Source: Leptospira sanjuanensis
GTDB lineage: Bacteria > Spirochaetota > Leptospiria > Leptospirales > Leptospiraceae
Direction of reading: 5' to 3'
Assembly: GCF_022267375.1 (NCBI RefSeq)
Contig: NZ_JAIZBH010000002.1
Location: 121,001-185,000 of the forward strand
DNA: 64,000 nucleotides
The notes under the pieces are model-generated. The model had not been told where the DNA came from. It saw nothing but the letters and a program-made list of their open reading frames with translations, and made no database searches. The translations under genes were made by a program, and so were the position numbers. Shown here one piece after another: positions 55,708 to 64,000 of this stretch; within the stretch, counting starts at the first letter, position 1; each line of letters begins with the position of its first letter.

Positions 55708-56435
55708 CTACGGGAAGAGAATGGAAAACGATGATCGTGGAAGACGAGGCTCCCACTCGGGAACTCCTCGTTAACTTTTGTTTGTCTCGTCCCGAACTCA
55801 AGCTCTGTAAGGTTGCAAAAGACGGAGAGGAAGCTCTCGAATTTCTATTAGCCGAACCGATCGATCTCGCCTTCTTCGACATCAACCTTCCCTTGCTTTC
55901 CGGTTTGGAAATTTTGGAACGGTTGGAGGTTCCTCCGTATATCATCTTCATCACCGCGTTGAAGGACAAAGCGATCGAAGCGTTCGAGTTGGGGGCGATC
56001 GATTATCTGCTAAAACCTTTTTCGAAGGATCGCTTTTACAAAGCCGTTGACCGCGCCGTTCAATTTCTCGATCAAAAGGTGGAACCCGCTCCCAAAAACG
56101 TATTCAACGAACACGGACTTTTCATACTCGAAAAGGAGAATCACTTTCTGATTCCGTACAAAGAGATCAATTACATCTCTTCTCGCGACAACTTCAGTCT
56201 CGTTCATACGGACGCGAGAGAATACGTTACCTATAAATCCTTGAAAAATCTTGAAACCAAACTTCCGCCGACTCGCTTTTTAAGAATCTATAAACAATAC
56301 ATCATCAACCTGGAAAAACTGTCGCACCTTCAGAGCGATAATATGGGAAATTATTCCGTCTACTTAAAGGACGAAGAGGAAACACAACTCCCTGTCGGCC
56401 GCAAATACATCGCAAAGATCAAGGAACTTCTGTAA
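55704..56435 (+). CDS. LytTR-type response regulator
   Basis: 243 residues: receiver domain with phosphoacceptor Asp in LAFFDINLPLLSG and conserved Lys in YLLKPFSK, followed by a LytTR DNA-binding domain (about 140-243; INYISSRDNFSLVHTDAREYVTY and FLRIYKQYIINL). It pairs with the kinase at 53782 through an ATGA overlap. The target promoters are unknown. A gap of about 125 bases follows. Confidence 0.93.
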   Translation: MTTGREWKTMIVEDEAPTRELLVNFCLSRPELKLCKVAKDGEEALEFLLAEPIDLAFFDINLPLLSGLEILERLEVPPYIIFITALKDKAIEAFELGAIDYLLKPFSKDRFYKAVDRAVQFLDQKVEPAPKNVFNEHGLFILEKENHFLIPYKEINYISSRDNFSLVHTDAREYVTYKSLKNLETKLPPTRFLRIYKQYIINLEKLSHLQSDNMGNYSVYLKDEEETQLPVGRKYIAKIKELL

Positions 56436-56560
56436 CTTAAGTACCAAGTTTCGTACAGTTTCGTCTAACGTTCAATCGTGAGATCTCCATAAAAACCGAT
56501 CCTTCTTTTTTACCCTCTCATTTCACCGAAAACCTCTCCCATTCGCAACATCCCCCGGGG

Positions 56561-57355
56561 GTGATTGACCTGTCGTTTGGAATCGATTACGATTCTTCAT
56601 CCGTGCCGGAAACTCTGCACGCCGAGACGCGATTTGTTGTAAGTGCGCGCGTTTCAAATTCGGAAAAAGCGTTCAAACGATTTATGATGAGGGAAAGAAA
56701 AGATCATAGCAAAACCATCGCCATTCGAGTGAATCGGATCGGCTTAAAGGGTGAACTGCGTCTTCCTCTTCATTCCAAATTGCTCGTGATTACGGTTTTG
56801 GGAGAGAAGGAAGGCAGACATCTGGAACGGTTCGACGCTCTTTGTAGGACTTTGTATGCGAACGGGATCGGTACTTTTTTTCTATCCGGGCTTTTGACCG
56901 AGGATGAAAAAAAAATCTCCGCAAATCTTTTCGACGAGTCCCTGCTCGCGGATCGTTTGGTCGAAGTAACGAAAAAATTAGAAGCGCTTTCCGAAACAAA
57001 AGGACTTAAGTTCGCGTATCTCGGTTTTTCCAATATCGCCGAAAGAATCTTTCGTGCCGCTTCCACATTGAAGGGAAAAATCGAAAGTCTGATCTTGATC
57101 GGAGACGGATTACTGCCTTTGAACATCGTGTTTAGCGACGTTTCGATCCTGAACATCATCGGAGCCCTCGATTTTAAAACGATCCAATCCAATCAGATCT
57201 TTCTGAATCGAATCGAGACTCCGTTGAAAAAATTGTATTTGATACCCGGTTCTCCGAGTCATTTTGAAGATCCGCAAAAATGGAGATTGGTGTCGGATAC
57301 GGTTTTGAAATGGTTCTCTCACCCGGAACGAAGAACGCTGGAGTTCGCCGAATAA
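56561..57355 (+). CDS. Alpha/beta-hydrolase-like protein, active site degenerate
   Basis: 264 residues from GTG 56561 behind GGGG; ATGs at 56684/56687 are later alternatives. The body (about 55-250) has the alternating beta/alpha pattern of dienelactone-hydrolase-like folds (LLVITVLGEKEG, FAYLGFSNIAERIFRAAS, LYLIPGSPSHF), but the nucleophile elbow reads GFSNIA rather than the usual G-x-S-x-G, so activity is doubtful. It may be a non-catalytic member. Confidence 0.55.
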   Translation: MIDLSFGIDYDSSSVPETLHAETRFVVSARVSNSEKAFKRFMMRERKDHSKTIAIRVNRIGLKGELRLPLHSKLLVITVLGEKEGRHLERFDALCRTLYANGIGTFFLSGLLTEDEKKISANLFDESLLADRLVEVTKKLEALSETKGLKFAYLGFSNIAERIFRAASTLKGKIESLILIGDGLLPLNIVFSDVSILNIIGALDFKTIQSNQIFLNRIETPLKKLYLIPGSPSHFEDPQKWRLVSDTVLKWFSHPERRTLEFAE

Positions 57356-57363
57356 AGAACCCG

Positions 57364-57387
57364 AACCGGGTTCGTAAAAACCCGGTT
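57364..57387. terminator. Bidirectional terminator-like hairpin
   Basis: AACCGGGTT, a 6-base loop, AACCCGGTT: 9-base perfect arms between convergent genes ending at 57355 and 57397. T-rich bases follow on the minus strand. Confidence 0.8.
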
Positions 57388-57396
57388 CTCTGTGTT

Positions 57397-57597
57397 TCAC
57401 TTCTTCATGGGGCAGGTGCTGAATCCGAATACGGAGTATAACGGACACCATCCTAAAACACCGGTTCCTAACGGAACGAAACCCGCCACCAATAGGACCG
57501 TACCAATCACTCCCTGAGTCGCATATCCGAAACCGATGAGAGCGATTCCCAAAACGATTCGAATGATGCGGTCGATTGTTCCTTCGTTGATTTGCAT
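57397..57597 (-). CDS. DUF2892-like small inner-membrane protein
   Basis: 66 residues from ATG 57597 behind AAGGAG; the longer frame to 57903 is spurious. MQINEGTIDRIIRIVLG at the start, two membrane helices (about 12-30 and 33-50) and CPLYSVFGFSTCPMKK at the end match DUF2892/YgaP-like inner-membrane proteins. Function unknown. It is divergent from the CRP/FNR gene across a Fur-box-like palindrome. Confidence 0.85.
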   Translation of the reverse strand: MQINEGTIDRIIRIVLGIALIGFGYATQGVIGTVLLVAGFVPLGTGVLGWCPLYSVFGFSTCPMKK

Positions 57598-57675
57598 AGC
57601 CGACTCCTTGTTGTACATTAGAACTATTGGATGCTGAAAATCGAATTTCGCAAATCCGAATCGATTTTCTCGGGA

Positions 57676-57689
57676 ATGATAATTATCAT
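57676..57689. promoter_or_regulatory. Fur/PerR-box-like palindrome
   Basis: ATGATAATTATCAT, a perfect 14-bp palindrome in the shared promoter of the DUF2892 gene and the CRP/FNR operon. TGATAAT..ATTATCA is the core of ferric-uptake-regulator boxes, here without the central spacer base. Confidence 0.5.
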
Positions 57690-57808
57690 CCGATTTTTCT
57701 CCTCTAAATCCGCCGAAAACCGTCCAAATCCGCCTCATACCCCGTCGCCCGTTGACGGATCGATCGAATCGGAGTATGAATGAATCACTCCGATAGAGGT
57801 AGATAAGA

Positions 57809-58495
57809 ATGAGTGCACTCAAAAAAACCTTCACACCGTTTCCAGAAAACGACGTAACCTCCGAAAAAGGTTCCTTGCGATTGGTGAATCCTTCGAGTTT
57901 CAATCAAGATAAGAAGATCAAGACTTTCGAGAAAGGAGAGGTTCTATTTCGAGAAGGCGAATCGTCCAAAGGATTCTATATCATTCTGAAAGGAGCGGTT
58001 CGCGCTTATCGCGCTTCCAAAAACCAGGATAAACAACAGACATTCAAAATCCATTGTGTAGGAAGCTGGGTCGGATTGAGGGATTCGATCGGAGGAGGAA
58101 AGTATCTTCACAATGCGACCGCGTTGGAGGATACGGAAGTGCAATTCATATCCGAATCGGAATTCAGACTTCTTCTGCAGGCGGATCCCGGATTTCGGGA
58201 CTTGGTTTTCGATCGAATCGCGAACGAAAGCAGGGAAGCCGAAAATAAGATCTATTCGATGGGAACCCGTCAAGTGCACGCTCAGGTCGCCGAATATCTT
58301 TTAGAGAGCATGAACGAACAGGGACAGGAAATCGAACTGCCTTTTACGCGAGAGGTTATGGCTTCGATCATCGGAGTGAAAACGGAAACTCTCGTTCGGA
58401 CCCTTTCCGATTTAAAATGCAGGGGTTGGATCGAGATTGATAAGAAAAAAATCATAGTTCAAGACAAAGAGCATCTCGCCCGATTGCTGGATTGA
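57809..58495 (+). CDS. CRP/FNR-family transcriptional regulator
   Basis: 228 residues: a cyclic-nucleotide-binding-like beta barrel (about 35-150, FEKGEVLFREGESSKGFYIIL and IHCVGSWVGLRDSIGG) and a C-terminal winged helix (LPFTREVMASIIGVKTETLVRTLSDL, about 170-200). No cysteine set for an iron-sulphur cluster is visible, so it is not a canonical FNR; cAMP-contact residues are not obvious either. It starts 22 bases before an ABC export operon, which it may control. Start ATG 57809. Confidence 0.9.
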   Translation: MSALKKTFTPFPENDVTSEKGSLRLVNPSSFNQDKKIKTFEKGEVLFREGESSKGFYIILKGAVRAYRASKNQDKQQTFKIHCVGSWVGLRDSIGGGKYLHNATALEDTEVQFISESEFRLLLQADPGFRDLVFDRIANESREAENKIYSMGTRQVHAQVAEYLLESMNEQGQEIELPFTREVMASIIGVKTETLVRTLSDLKCRGWIEIDKKKIIVQDKEHLARLLD

Positions 58496-58516
58496 ATCAC
58501 CGGAAACGTAAGTTAA

Positions 58517-59326
58517 ATGAATCTAATTCGAGCTTATTTTAAAATCGTAATCGGATCCCGCTGGGGACGCGTCGCACTCTTAGGAGTTTCTTCGATTATT
58601 ATAATATCCGTAATTTATATAATCCTAAATAACAAACGATCCGAGTTCACTCCCAAGGTCGGACCGATCGTAGAACTGGTTTATTCGCTGGGAACGGTAA
58701 AGTCGGAACGGGTCTATCATCTCAAAATGGGTGTGACCTCCTCCGTTCGTAAGCTGTATGTGGAGGAGGGTCAGGTCGTAAAGGCCGGTCAATTGATTCT
58801 TATAACGGATTCCGGAGTTTCCTTTACCGCGCCTTTTTCCGGAACAGTCACTTCTCTCTTATTTCAGGAAGGCGAAATCGTCATGCCGGGAACGCCGGTT
58901 CTCACCATGATGGATTTGAACAAAACATACGTCCTTCTTTCCCTGGATCAGGATTCGATGTTGCGGATTCGCACAGGACAAAAAGCGGAACTAAGCTTCG
59001 AGAATTTACGGGGAAATAAGATGCTCGGAAAGGTCAGCCGTGTTTATCCTTCCGACGGTCAATTTTTTGTCCGCGTCGACGTGGATTCCATGCCCGAAGG
59101 AATTTTACCGGAGATGACGGCGGACGTCGCGCTGGAAGTTGCACGCAAAGAAAACGCCGTCTTGATCCCCATCAGAGCCGTTGAAAAAGGCAGAATCCGC
59201 GTTAGACGAAACGGGAAGACGTTCTGGGTGCAGGCGAACGTCGGCGCGGTCGACGGAGAGTGGTGCGAGGTCTTGGAAGATTCGGTGTTACCGACCGATA
59301 CGGTCTTTTTAAACGGAGAAAAGTAA
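58517..59326 (+). CDS. Membrane-fusion-type periplasmic adaptor of an ABC exporter
   Basis: 269 residues. One N-terminal membrane helix (about 19-37), a short biotin-lipoyl-like hairpin (VGPIVELVYSLGTVKSERVYHL to FTAPFSGTVTSLLFQEG), then beta-barrel regions. There is no long coiled-coil hairpin, unlike HlyD. It is the adaptor partner of the permease at 59333 and the ATPase at 60583. Start ATG 58517. Confidence 0.85.
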   Translation: MNLIRAYFKIVIGSRWGRVALLGVSSIIIISVIYIILNNKRSEFTPKVGPIVELVYSLGTVKSERVYHLKMGVTSSVRKLYVEEGQVVKAGQLILITDSGVSFTAPFSGTVTSLLFQEGEIVMPGTPVLTMMDLNKTYVLLSLDQDSMLRIRTGQKAELSFENLRGNKMLGKVSRVYPSDGQFFVRVDVDSMPEGILPEMTADVALEVARKENAVLIPIRAVEKGRIRVRRNGKTFWVQANVGAVDGEWCEVLEDSVLPTDTVFLNGEK

Positions 59327-59332
59327 ATCCAT

Positions 59333-60586
59333 ATGTTTTTTCTCGCGATTCGGCAGTTATTAAAGAGACCTCAGCAGACTTTTCTGACTTTTTTGGGGAT
59401 TCTCTTGGGAACCGCCGGGTATGTCGTTTTTTCCGGGATGATGTTGGGCTTTCAGGAATATATCACGGATCAACTCGTGAACAACGACGCGCAAATCCGC
59501 ATCTCGCCCAGGGACGAAGTTTTAAAGAAGGAAAGTTTCGAAGGCATTTTTTATCCCGATTCCACGGTACGATGGATCAATCCTCCTTCGGGAAAAACGG
59601 ACTCTACTCAGCTAACAAACGTTAAAGGCTGGTTTTTGAAATTGGATCAGGACGAACGCGTGGAAGCGTATGCCCCGCAGCTCAATAGACAACTGATCTT
59701 CAAATTCGGAAAACAGACTTTGCCCGGAAAATTGCAAGGGATCGATCCCGCTCGTCAAACCAGAGTGACGACCATCGGTAAATATGTGGAGAAAGGAAAT
59801 CTCCGGGATTTGGATCGGGGAGGCGATATGATTTTTGCCGGATCCGGATTGTTGGAGAAACTCGGCGCCGAAACCGGCGATACTCTTCAAGTGGTTACCA
59901 CGAACGGCAAATTATCGAACGTCAAAGTCGGCGGAGTCTTTCGGGTCGGGAATCGAATGATCGATGATACGACCGTCTATGCCTCTCTGCGGACGGTTCA
60001 GAGGATTACGCAGTCTAACGGAGTCATTTCGGAAATAGCCGTTCGATTGATCGACGTTTCGAAAGCGGCCGAAGTCGCAACGGAGTGGTCTTTTTTTACC
60101 AAGGACAAGGTTCAAAGCTGGGATCAGACGTACGAAAGCGTTTTGTCCGTGTTCAAAACGCAGAATATCGTAAGGAATACTACGACGTTTACGATCATAC
60201 TCGTTGTCGCTTTCGGAATATACAATGTTTTGAATATGGTTGTGAATCATAAAAAAAGGGAAATCGCGATTCTTCGATCCGTAGGTTTTGACGAAGGGGA
60301 CACGATCCGACTCTTTATCATACAAGGGCTTTTGTTGGGTCTGCTCGGAGCGGCTTGCGGTCTGATTGTGGGAGCGATCGCGTGTTACGCTTTGGACGGT
60401 TATCCGATCGGCGGTAAAACGACCAAGGGACAAATGATGGTCAACGTGATGAAGATTTCTTGGGATTATACGATCTACGTTAAGGCCTTCAGCTTATCCG
60501 TAATTACGAGCGGAATCGCGGCTTATATTCCCGCTAAGTCCGCTTCGAAACTTTCTCCAGTCGAAATCATACGGGGTAGCGCATGA
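59333..60586 (+). CDS. MacB/LolE-like ABC transporter permease
   Basis: 417 residues with the FtsX/MacB layout: N-terminal membrane helix (about 15-38), a large periplasmic domain (about 40-260), then three C-terminal helices (about 280-305, 325-355, 375-405). Conserved AIRQLLKRPQQTFLTFLGI at the N-terminus and AAYIPAKSASKLSPVEIIR at the C-terminus match the family. It overlaps the ATPase start in ATGA. Confidence 0.9.
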   Translation: MFFLAIRQLLKRPQQTFLTFLGILLGTAGYVVFSGMMLGFQEYITDQLVNNDAQIRISPRDEVLKKESFEGIFYPDSTVRWINPPSGKTDSTQLTNVKGWFLKLDQDERVEAYAPQLNRQLIFKFGKQTLPGKLQGIDPARQTRVTTIGKYVEKGNLRDLDRGGDMIFAGSGLLEKLGAETGDTLQVVTTNGKLSNVKVGGVFRVGNRMIDDTTVYASLRTVQRITQSNGVISEIAVRLIDVSKAAEVATEWSFFTKDKVQSWDQTYESVLSVFKTQNIVRNTTTFTIILVVAFGIYNVLNMVVNHKKREIAILRSVGFDEGDTIRLFIIQGLLLGLLGAACGLIVGAIACYALDGYPIGGKTTKGQMMVNVMKISWDYTIYVKAFSLSVITSGIAAYIPAKSASKLSPVEIIRGSA

Positions 60587-61320
60587 GTCCGGGGCGAAAT
60601 CACACTATGGAAAAGGAAGAAACCGCAGCGATCGCGTGCACGTCCTTATCCAAACGATTCGGAGAACCGCCCACATACGCGGTGCAGGACGCGGAGTTTC
60701 GTCTGCAGCGCGGAGAGTTTGTCGCTTTAACGGGAAGATCCGGTTCCGGGAAATCCACCTTGTTGTATATGTTGAGCGGATTGGATCAGCCGAGTTCCGG
60801 AAAGGTGTTTCTGAACGGAATGGATCTATTTTCGATGCCGAGCAAAGACGCACATATATTCCGAAATTTGAATATAGGATTCGTATTCCAATTTCATTAT
60901 CTTTTACCCGAGTTGACCGCAATCGAAAACATATTGATGCCGACGCGTAAAACCGAAAAGAATATCCTTAAACGGGACGAAGCAAGGCGACTCCTATCCG
61001 AGTTCGGTTTGGAACACTGTAAGGACAAATTTCCTTCCCAAATGTCCGGGGGCGAGCAGCAAAGAACGGCAATCGCGCGGGCTTTGATCATGAATCCGAT
61101 TTTTCTGTTTGCGGACGAACCGACGGGAAATTTGGACACGGCGAACGGCGACAAAGCGATGGAAATCCTGAAACGGATCAATCAGGAGAACAGAACCACC
61201 GTCGTTTTTGTGACGCACGACCCCGATTACGCCGCCTTGGCTGGACGTAGAATTAACATGGTGGACGGAAGAATCCATTCCGATTCCCTGCAAAAGATGA
61301 GTAAGGCGGTTGTCCGTTAA
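60583..61320 (+). CDS. LolD/MacB-type ABC transporter ATPase
   Basis: 245 residues. Walker A GRSGSGKST (about 51-59), the Q loop FVFQFHYLLPELTA, the ABC signature QMSGGEQQRTAIARAL, Walker B IFLFADEPTGNLD and the switch His in VFVTHD. It closes the four-gene unit CRP-adaptor-permease-ATPase. The ATG overlaps the permease stop and is preceded by GGGG; an ATG at 60607 is an alternative. Confidence 0.95.
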   Translation: MSPGRNHTMEKEETAAIACTSLSKRFGEPPTYAVQDAEFRLQRGEFVALTGRSGSGKSTLLYMLSGLDQPSSGKVFLNGMDLFSMPSKDAHIFRNLNIGFVFQFHYLLPELTAIENILMPTRKTEKNILKRDEARRLLSEFGLEHCKDKFPSQMSGGEQQRTAIARALIMNPIFLFADEPTGNLDTANGDKAMEILKRINQENRTTVVFVTHDPDYAALAGRRINMVDGRIHSDSLQKMSKAVVR

Positions 61321-61360
61321 AAACGTTTTGTCCGCGTCTTCCACTTTAGAAGTTTCTAAT

Positions 61361-62158
61361 TTACGAATGTTTTCGTTTCTTTTTGACGGGAGCCTTCTTT
61401 TTCGGCTTCGCCTTTTTCTTGGAGGATTTTTTAGAAGCGGCTTTCCTGGATTTGGCGGAAGCGTTTGCCGCGCCCGGAAGTTTCATTCCGGAAATCGTAT
61501 ACGCGAGTTCGATCAGCTCCTCCAAACCTAAAACGCCCATGATGTGAAGGTTCTTTTCAAATCCGAGCGTTCTCAAAAACACCAAAAGATTCTGAACGCC
61601 GAAGGCTTCGATGAGTCTCGGAATATCTCCGATTCCCCTTTGACGGATCCAGATGCCGGATTGTTGCGGAGTCAATTCGGCGACCACGGGGATCAGTTTG
61701 GTGGGCGGAACCTTTAAGGAAAGTTCGATGAAGTTTTGAACTCCGACTTCGTTTAACAAAGCGATCGATTTGTGGGGACCGATGTTTTTTAAAAGTTCCG
61801 CGGAGGATTCTTTACCGGTTTTTAAGGACATTTCCGCGATGTCGGCCGCGGGAATCGAAGTGGATAATAAAACAAGATCGTCCATCGGAATACTATTTGC
61901 GAAATACGTAATGTCCGCCGGACGAACCGTGGATAAAAGTTGCACTAGGGTTTCTTCCGGAATTCGGTTTAAAAATTCGATGATGGTTTTTTCGTCGAGG
62001 TTCTGGCTGATGTACAAAAGGGTTTTGTGATCCACCTTCTCCGAAAGGGAATACAGTTTTTCATAACCGAGTGACCGAAACAGTTGAAAGGATTTGCCGG
62101 TGCCGAGTTTGTCCAGGTATTCGAGGGCCTTTCCGATCTGATTGATCACTTTTTTCAT
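61361..62158 (-). CDS. Helical-repeat protein with a basic C-terminal tail
   Basis: 265 residues. Residues about 40-225 contain repeated helical units (LLSTVRPADITYFANSIPM, LLSTSIPAADIAEMSLKTG) resembling the MgtE-N/FliG-type helical repeats. The last 40 residues are Lys/Pro/Ala-rich (SKKKAKPKKKAPVKKKRKHS), a nucleic-acid-binding-like tail. No domain is certain. ATG 62158 overlaps the stop of the gene upstream. Confidence 0.65.
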   Translation of the reverse strand: MKKVINQIGKALEYLDKLGTGKSFQLFRSLGYEKLYSLSEKVDHKTLLYISQNLDEKTIIEFLNRIPEETLVQLLSTVRPADITYFANSIPMDDLVLLSTSIPAADIAEMSLKTGKESSAELLKNIGPHKSIALLNEVGVQNFIELSLKVPPTKLIPVVAELTPQQSGIWIRQRGIGDIPRLIEAFGVQNLLVFLRTLGFEKNLHIMGVLGLEELIELAYTISGMKLPGAANASAKSRKAASKKSSKKKAKPKKKAPVKKKRKHS

Positions 62159-63066
62159 CCAAGCACATCCTCCAGCAGATCCGTTACGAGCCCAGTCAGC
62201 GGTTTTTGTTTGTGAATGGCAAGAAGGTTTTCCGCGGTCGTTTTAGAAACGGAATTTTTAAAGCGAACGTATTCCTCTTCGGAATAGCCCAGGAATTCCT
62301 TCAAGGTTTCCCCTCTGTATTCGTTTAATATCGCGTCCCTGAAATTCTCGTAAAACTTTTCTATACTTTGTTCCAGAAGTGGATCTTTGGAAACCGCTTC
62401 TCTCAGTTTTTCCAAATGTTTTCGGAGATCTGCGGATTCGAGATGGCCGATGTCCGCAAAGCCGGTTTGAAAAAGGATCTTCAACGTGTTGCGGATCAGA
62501 ATTTTGCCCGCCTCGCTTTCCGAGGAAGAATGCAGAACCTCCGCCATCTTTTCCGTAAAACCGGGAAGTAAAACCGAAAGAAATCCGGAGATCTGTTTCT
62601 CGAAACCCGCGGCTTGAAACACTCCCGCGAGAGGGTTCAGCTTTTTATTAAATTCTACTAATATCTTTTCGAGACCTTGCGAAAACATCTCCTGAATCGG
62701 AGATTGATTGAGAATCTTCATCAAAAATAGTTTGGAAGGGGCCGCGACCGTTCCCGCCGCGAGTTCCAAGATCGCTTCCTGCGTATCGGCGCTCATCGCT
62801 TCGGAAACCGAGTTGAACGGAAGAAGAGTCCTTACATCCAAACCTTGTAAAATGATTCTCGCTTTTTCTTCCGGAACTCTGAGTCCCGCTACCGGTTCCA
62901 AGGAGACGGAAATTTTTTCCGGCAACAATTCTTTCAAAGTGGAATCGAAAACGAAGTCGAAAATTCTTCCGATGCTTTTCTGAACTCGTTCCGGATTTTC
63001 GATCCAGGCTTTTGCCGCGGATCTAAATTCTTTTTTAGGGGAGAAGAGGCGTTTCCAAAATCCCAT
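62155..63066 (-). CDS. Helical protein of unknown function
   Basis: 303 residues, helical throughout; a moderately hydrophobic stretch near 165-185 is not clearly a membrane segment. No recognised domain. Start ATG 63066, four bases after the acyltransferase stop, and its end overlaps the next gene by four bases, so the three genes at this end form one minus-strand operon with a probable lipid/envelope connection. Confidence 0.65.
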   Translation of the reverse strand: MGFWKRLFSPKKEFRSAAKAWIENPERVQKSIGRIFDFVFDSTLKELLPEKISVSLEPVAGLRVPEEKARIILQGLDVRTLLPFNSVSEAMSADTQEAILELAAGTVAAPSKLFLMKILNQSPIQEMFSQGLEKILVEFNKKLNPLAGVFQAAGFEKQISGFLSVLLPGFTEKMAEVLHSSSESEAGKILIRNTLKILFQTGFADIGHLESADLRKHLEKLREAVSKDPLLEQSIEKFYENFRDAILNEYRGETLKEFLGYSEEEYVRFKNSVSKTTAENLLAIHKQKPLTGLVTDLLEDVLG

Positions 63067-63070
63067 CGAA

Positions 63071-64000
63071 TCAAATTCCCGAATCGCTTAAAGAAAGAAG
63101 AATTTTATCCAGCTCCGGTTTGTGAAAGGTGAGCTGGTTTGCGTGATACAAGAACGGGTTTTTCTTTCTCAAATTTCTCGTGTCTCCTTCCTTATGAAGA
63201 AGTTTTTCCGTAGCAAGAACGTGTCCGTTTCCGTCGAGTTTGAGAAGTTTATGTTCAAAGCCTCTCTGCAGAATATGTTGAAACGCATCCTCGAGGTGAG
63301 AACCGAACAACTTACCGGAGACGTGAATCTCCTTCCCCTTTTTTTTGACTTCGGAAGCGAAACTTTGCAGACGTTTTAACAAAACGTCCTTGCCGACCGC
63401 GGCTTCGGAACTCAAACGCATTAGAATCATGGAAAGCAGATTGCCGGTCGTCGCGACGTAATTTTTTCCGAGTCTTTCTTTGACGATGTTGGCGACCTCG
63501 TCGCTGTTCGCGCTTTCGGAAACGTCGAAATTCTCCCCGTATGCGATGTGAAGCTGGGTCTTTTTCGCGGAGATGTAATCGTACGTCAGAGTGAAGGAGA
63601 TGAAGTGAACGTCCTTGATCTTCGTGCGGATAAAGTAGACTCCCTTTTTGATCTGATTCAAATAGCCGTCGTGGTTGAACGTTCCTTCGGGGAACATGAA
63701 GAGATTTCTGCCCGAGTTCACCCGCTCCACAAGAGTGTTCCATTCCTGATCGACCATGTTTCTGAGTTCTCCGCTTTTGAGAAGTTCTCTCGCATTGTCG
63801 CGGAACGGGCGTTTGATGGGAAAGGCTCCGATGTATCTTAAAAATGTCGGAATCAAGTTGGTTCTATCGATAAAACCGAAGATGAATTTCAGTGTTCCTT
63901 TCGGACGGAACTCCTTTACTAAAAAATGTTTTTTTAATATATCTTCCCGTGCGGGGATCGCGAACTTGATCTTGGGTTGAATCACTCTATGGATCGCGGC
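63071..64000 (-). CDS. Glycerolipid acyltransferase-like protein (N-terminus outside window)
   Basis: The visible part (about 310 residues) is still open at the right edge, so the start is outside. It has the PlsC motif III FPEGTFN and a following substrate pocket (NQIKKGVYFIRTK). Motif I (NHx4D) was not seen in the visible part. The C-terminal half is unusual for PlsC, with a helical region and a late beta segment. It probably acylates lysophosphatidate or a related lipid at the membrane. Confidence 0.8.
   Translation of the reverse strand, partial: AAIHRVIQPKIKFAIPAREDILKKHFLVKEFRPKGTLKFIFGFIDRTNLIPTFLRYIGAFPIKRPFRDNARELLKSGELRNMVDQEWNTLVERVNSGRNLFMFPEGTFNHDGYLNQIKKGVYFIRTKIKDVHFISFTLTYDYISAKKTQLHIAYGENFDVSESANSDEVANIVKERLGKNYVATTGNLLSMILMRLSSEAAVGKDVLLKRLQSFASEVKKKGKEIHVSGKLFGSHLEDAFQHILQRGFEHKLLKLDGNGHVLATEKLLHKEGDTRNLRKKNPFLYHANQLTFHKPELDKILLSLSDSGI

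Noticed and set aside
57397..57903. 168-codon reading of the DUF2892 gene
   Set aside because: Only the last 66 residues match the family, and the ATG at 57597 has a good AAGGAG site; the upstream part covers the divergent promoter.

Overview
The window is spirochaetal DNA and almost certainly comes from the small replicon (chromosome II) of a Leptospira species, probably one with a moderately high GC content for the genus (judged by eye, not counted). The reasons are a complete hemA-hemCD-hemB-hemL-hemKR-hemE-hemN-hemG operon with its own two-component system and a matching hem box, and a rep/parB/parA replication and partition module close to metF, asd, pyk and aconitase, genes reported on the second chromosome of Leptospira interrogans. 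Many neighbouring genes are Leptospira-type proteins that I recognise only by domain.

Layout. Positions 1-11061 are one tightly packed minus-strand heme operon, with start/stop overlaps at most junctions. It is headed by a short glutamyl-tRNA reductase gene whose promoter carries a TGACA-N6-TGACA hem box. Positions 11170-16987 hold a small Cys-rich membrane protein, a Cof-type HAD phosphatase, a menaquinone gene (mqnD-like), metF and a discoidin/phage-tail-like repeat protein. Positions 17012-20110 are the replication and partition module: a winged-helix Rep protein, a 300-base region rich in hairpins and direct repeats, parB, parA and two 16-bp palindromes that look like parS. Coding direction flips here: nearly everything to the left reads minus and most genes to the right read plus, as expected around a bidirectional origin.

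Positions 20110-24996 are a set of poorly recognised genes (a Fis-type regulator that has lost the sigma-54 motif, an unknown protein, an exported protein, a basic-tailed protein and a zinc ribbon) and about 680 bases with no confident gene. Positions 25052-31429 carry a SpoIIE-type phosphatase, an MBOAT acyltransferase, a polytopic membrane protein and an SGNH-type hydrolase. Positions 31495-36035 carry asd, a large unknown protein and pyk. Positions 36134-41918 hold small envelope and regulatory proteins, phhB, an OmpR-type regulator, a STAS protein and epmA. Positions 42030-46929 hold an OmpA-like protein, aconitase bracketed by inverted repeats, and a TetR regulator. The remainder has a PMT-type glycosyltransferase, a lytic transglycosylase, an unusual histidine kinase, Hsp20, a LytS/LytR-like pair, a CRP/FNR regulator leading an ABC export operon, and a lipid-related minus-strand cluster running off the right edge.

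The signals I rate highest are the candidate origin with two TGTCGGAYRTCCGACA sites and a possible small RNA; a roughly 160-bp three-copy intergenic element whose ends carry the same 16-bp skeleton; a histidine kinase with an NrtA/THI5-like sensor; and the inverted repeats around aconitase. No tRNA, rRNA, CRISPR array or intact insertion sequence was seen.
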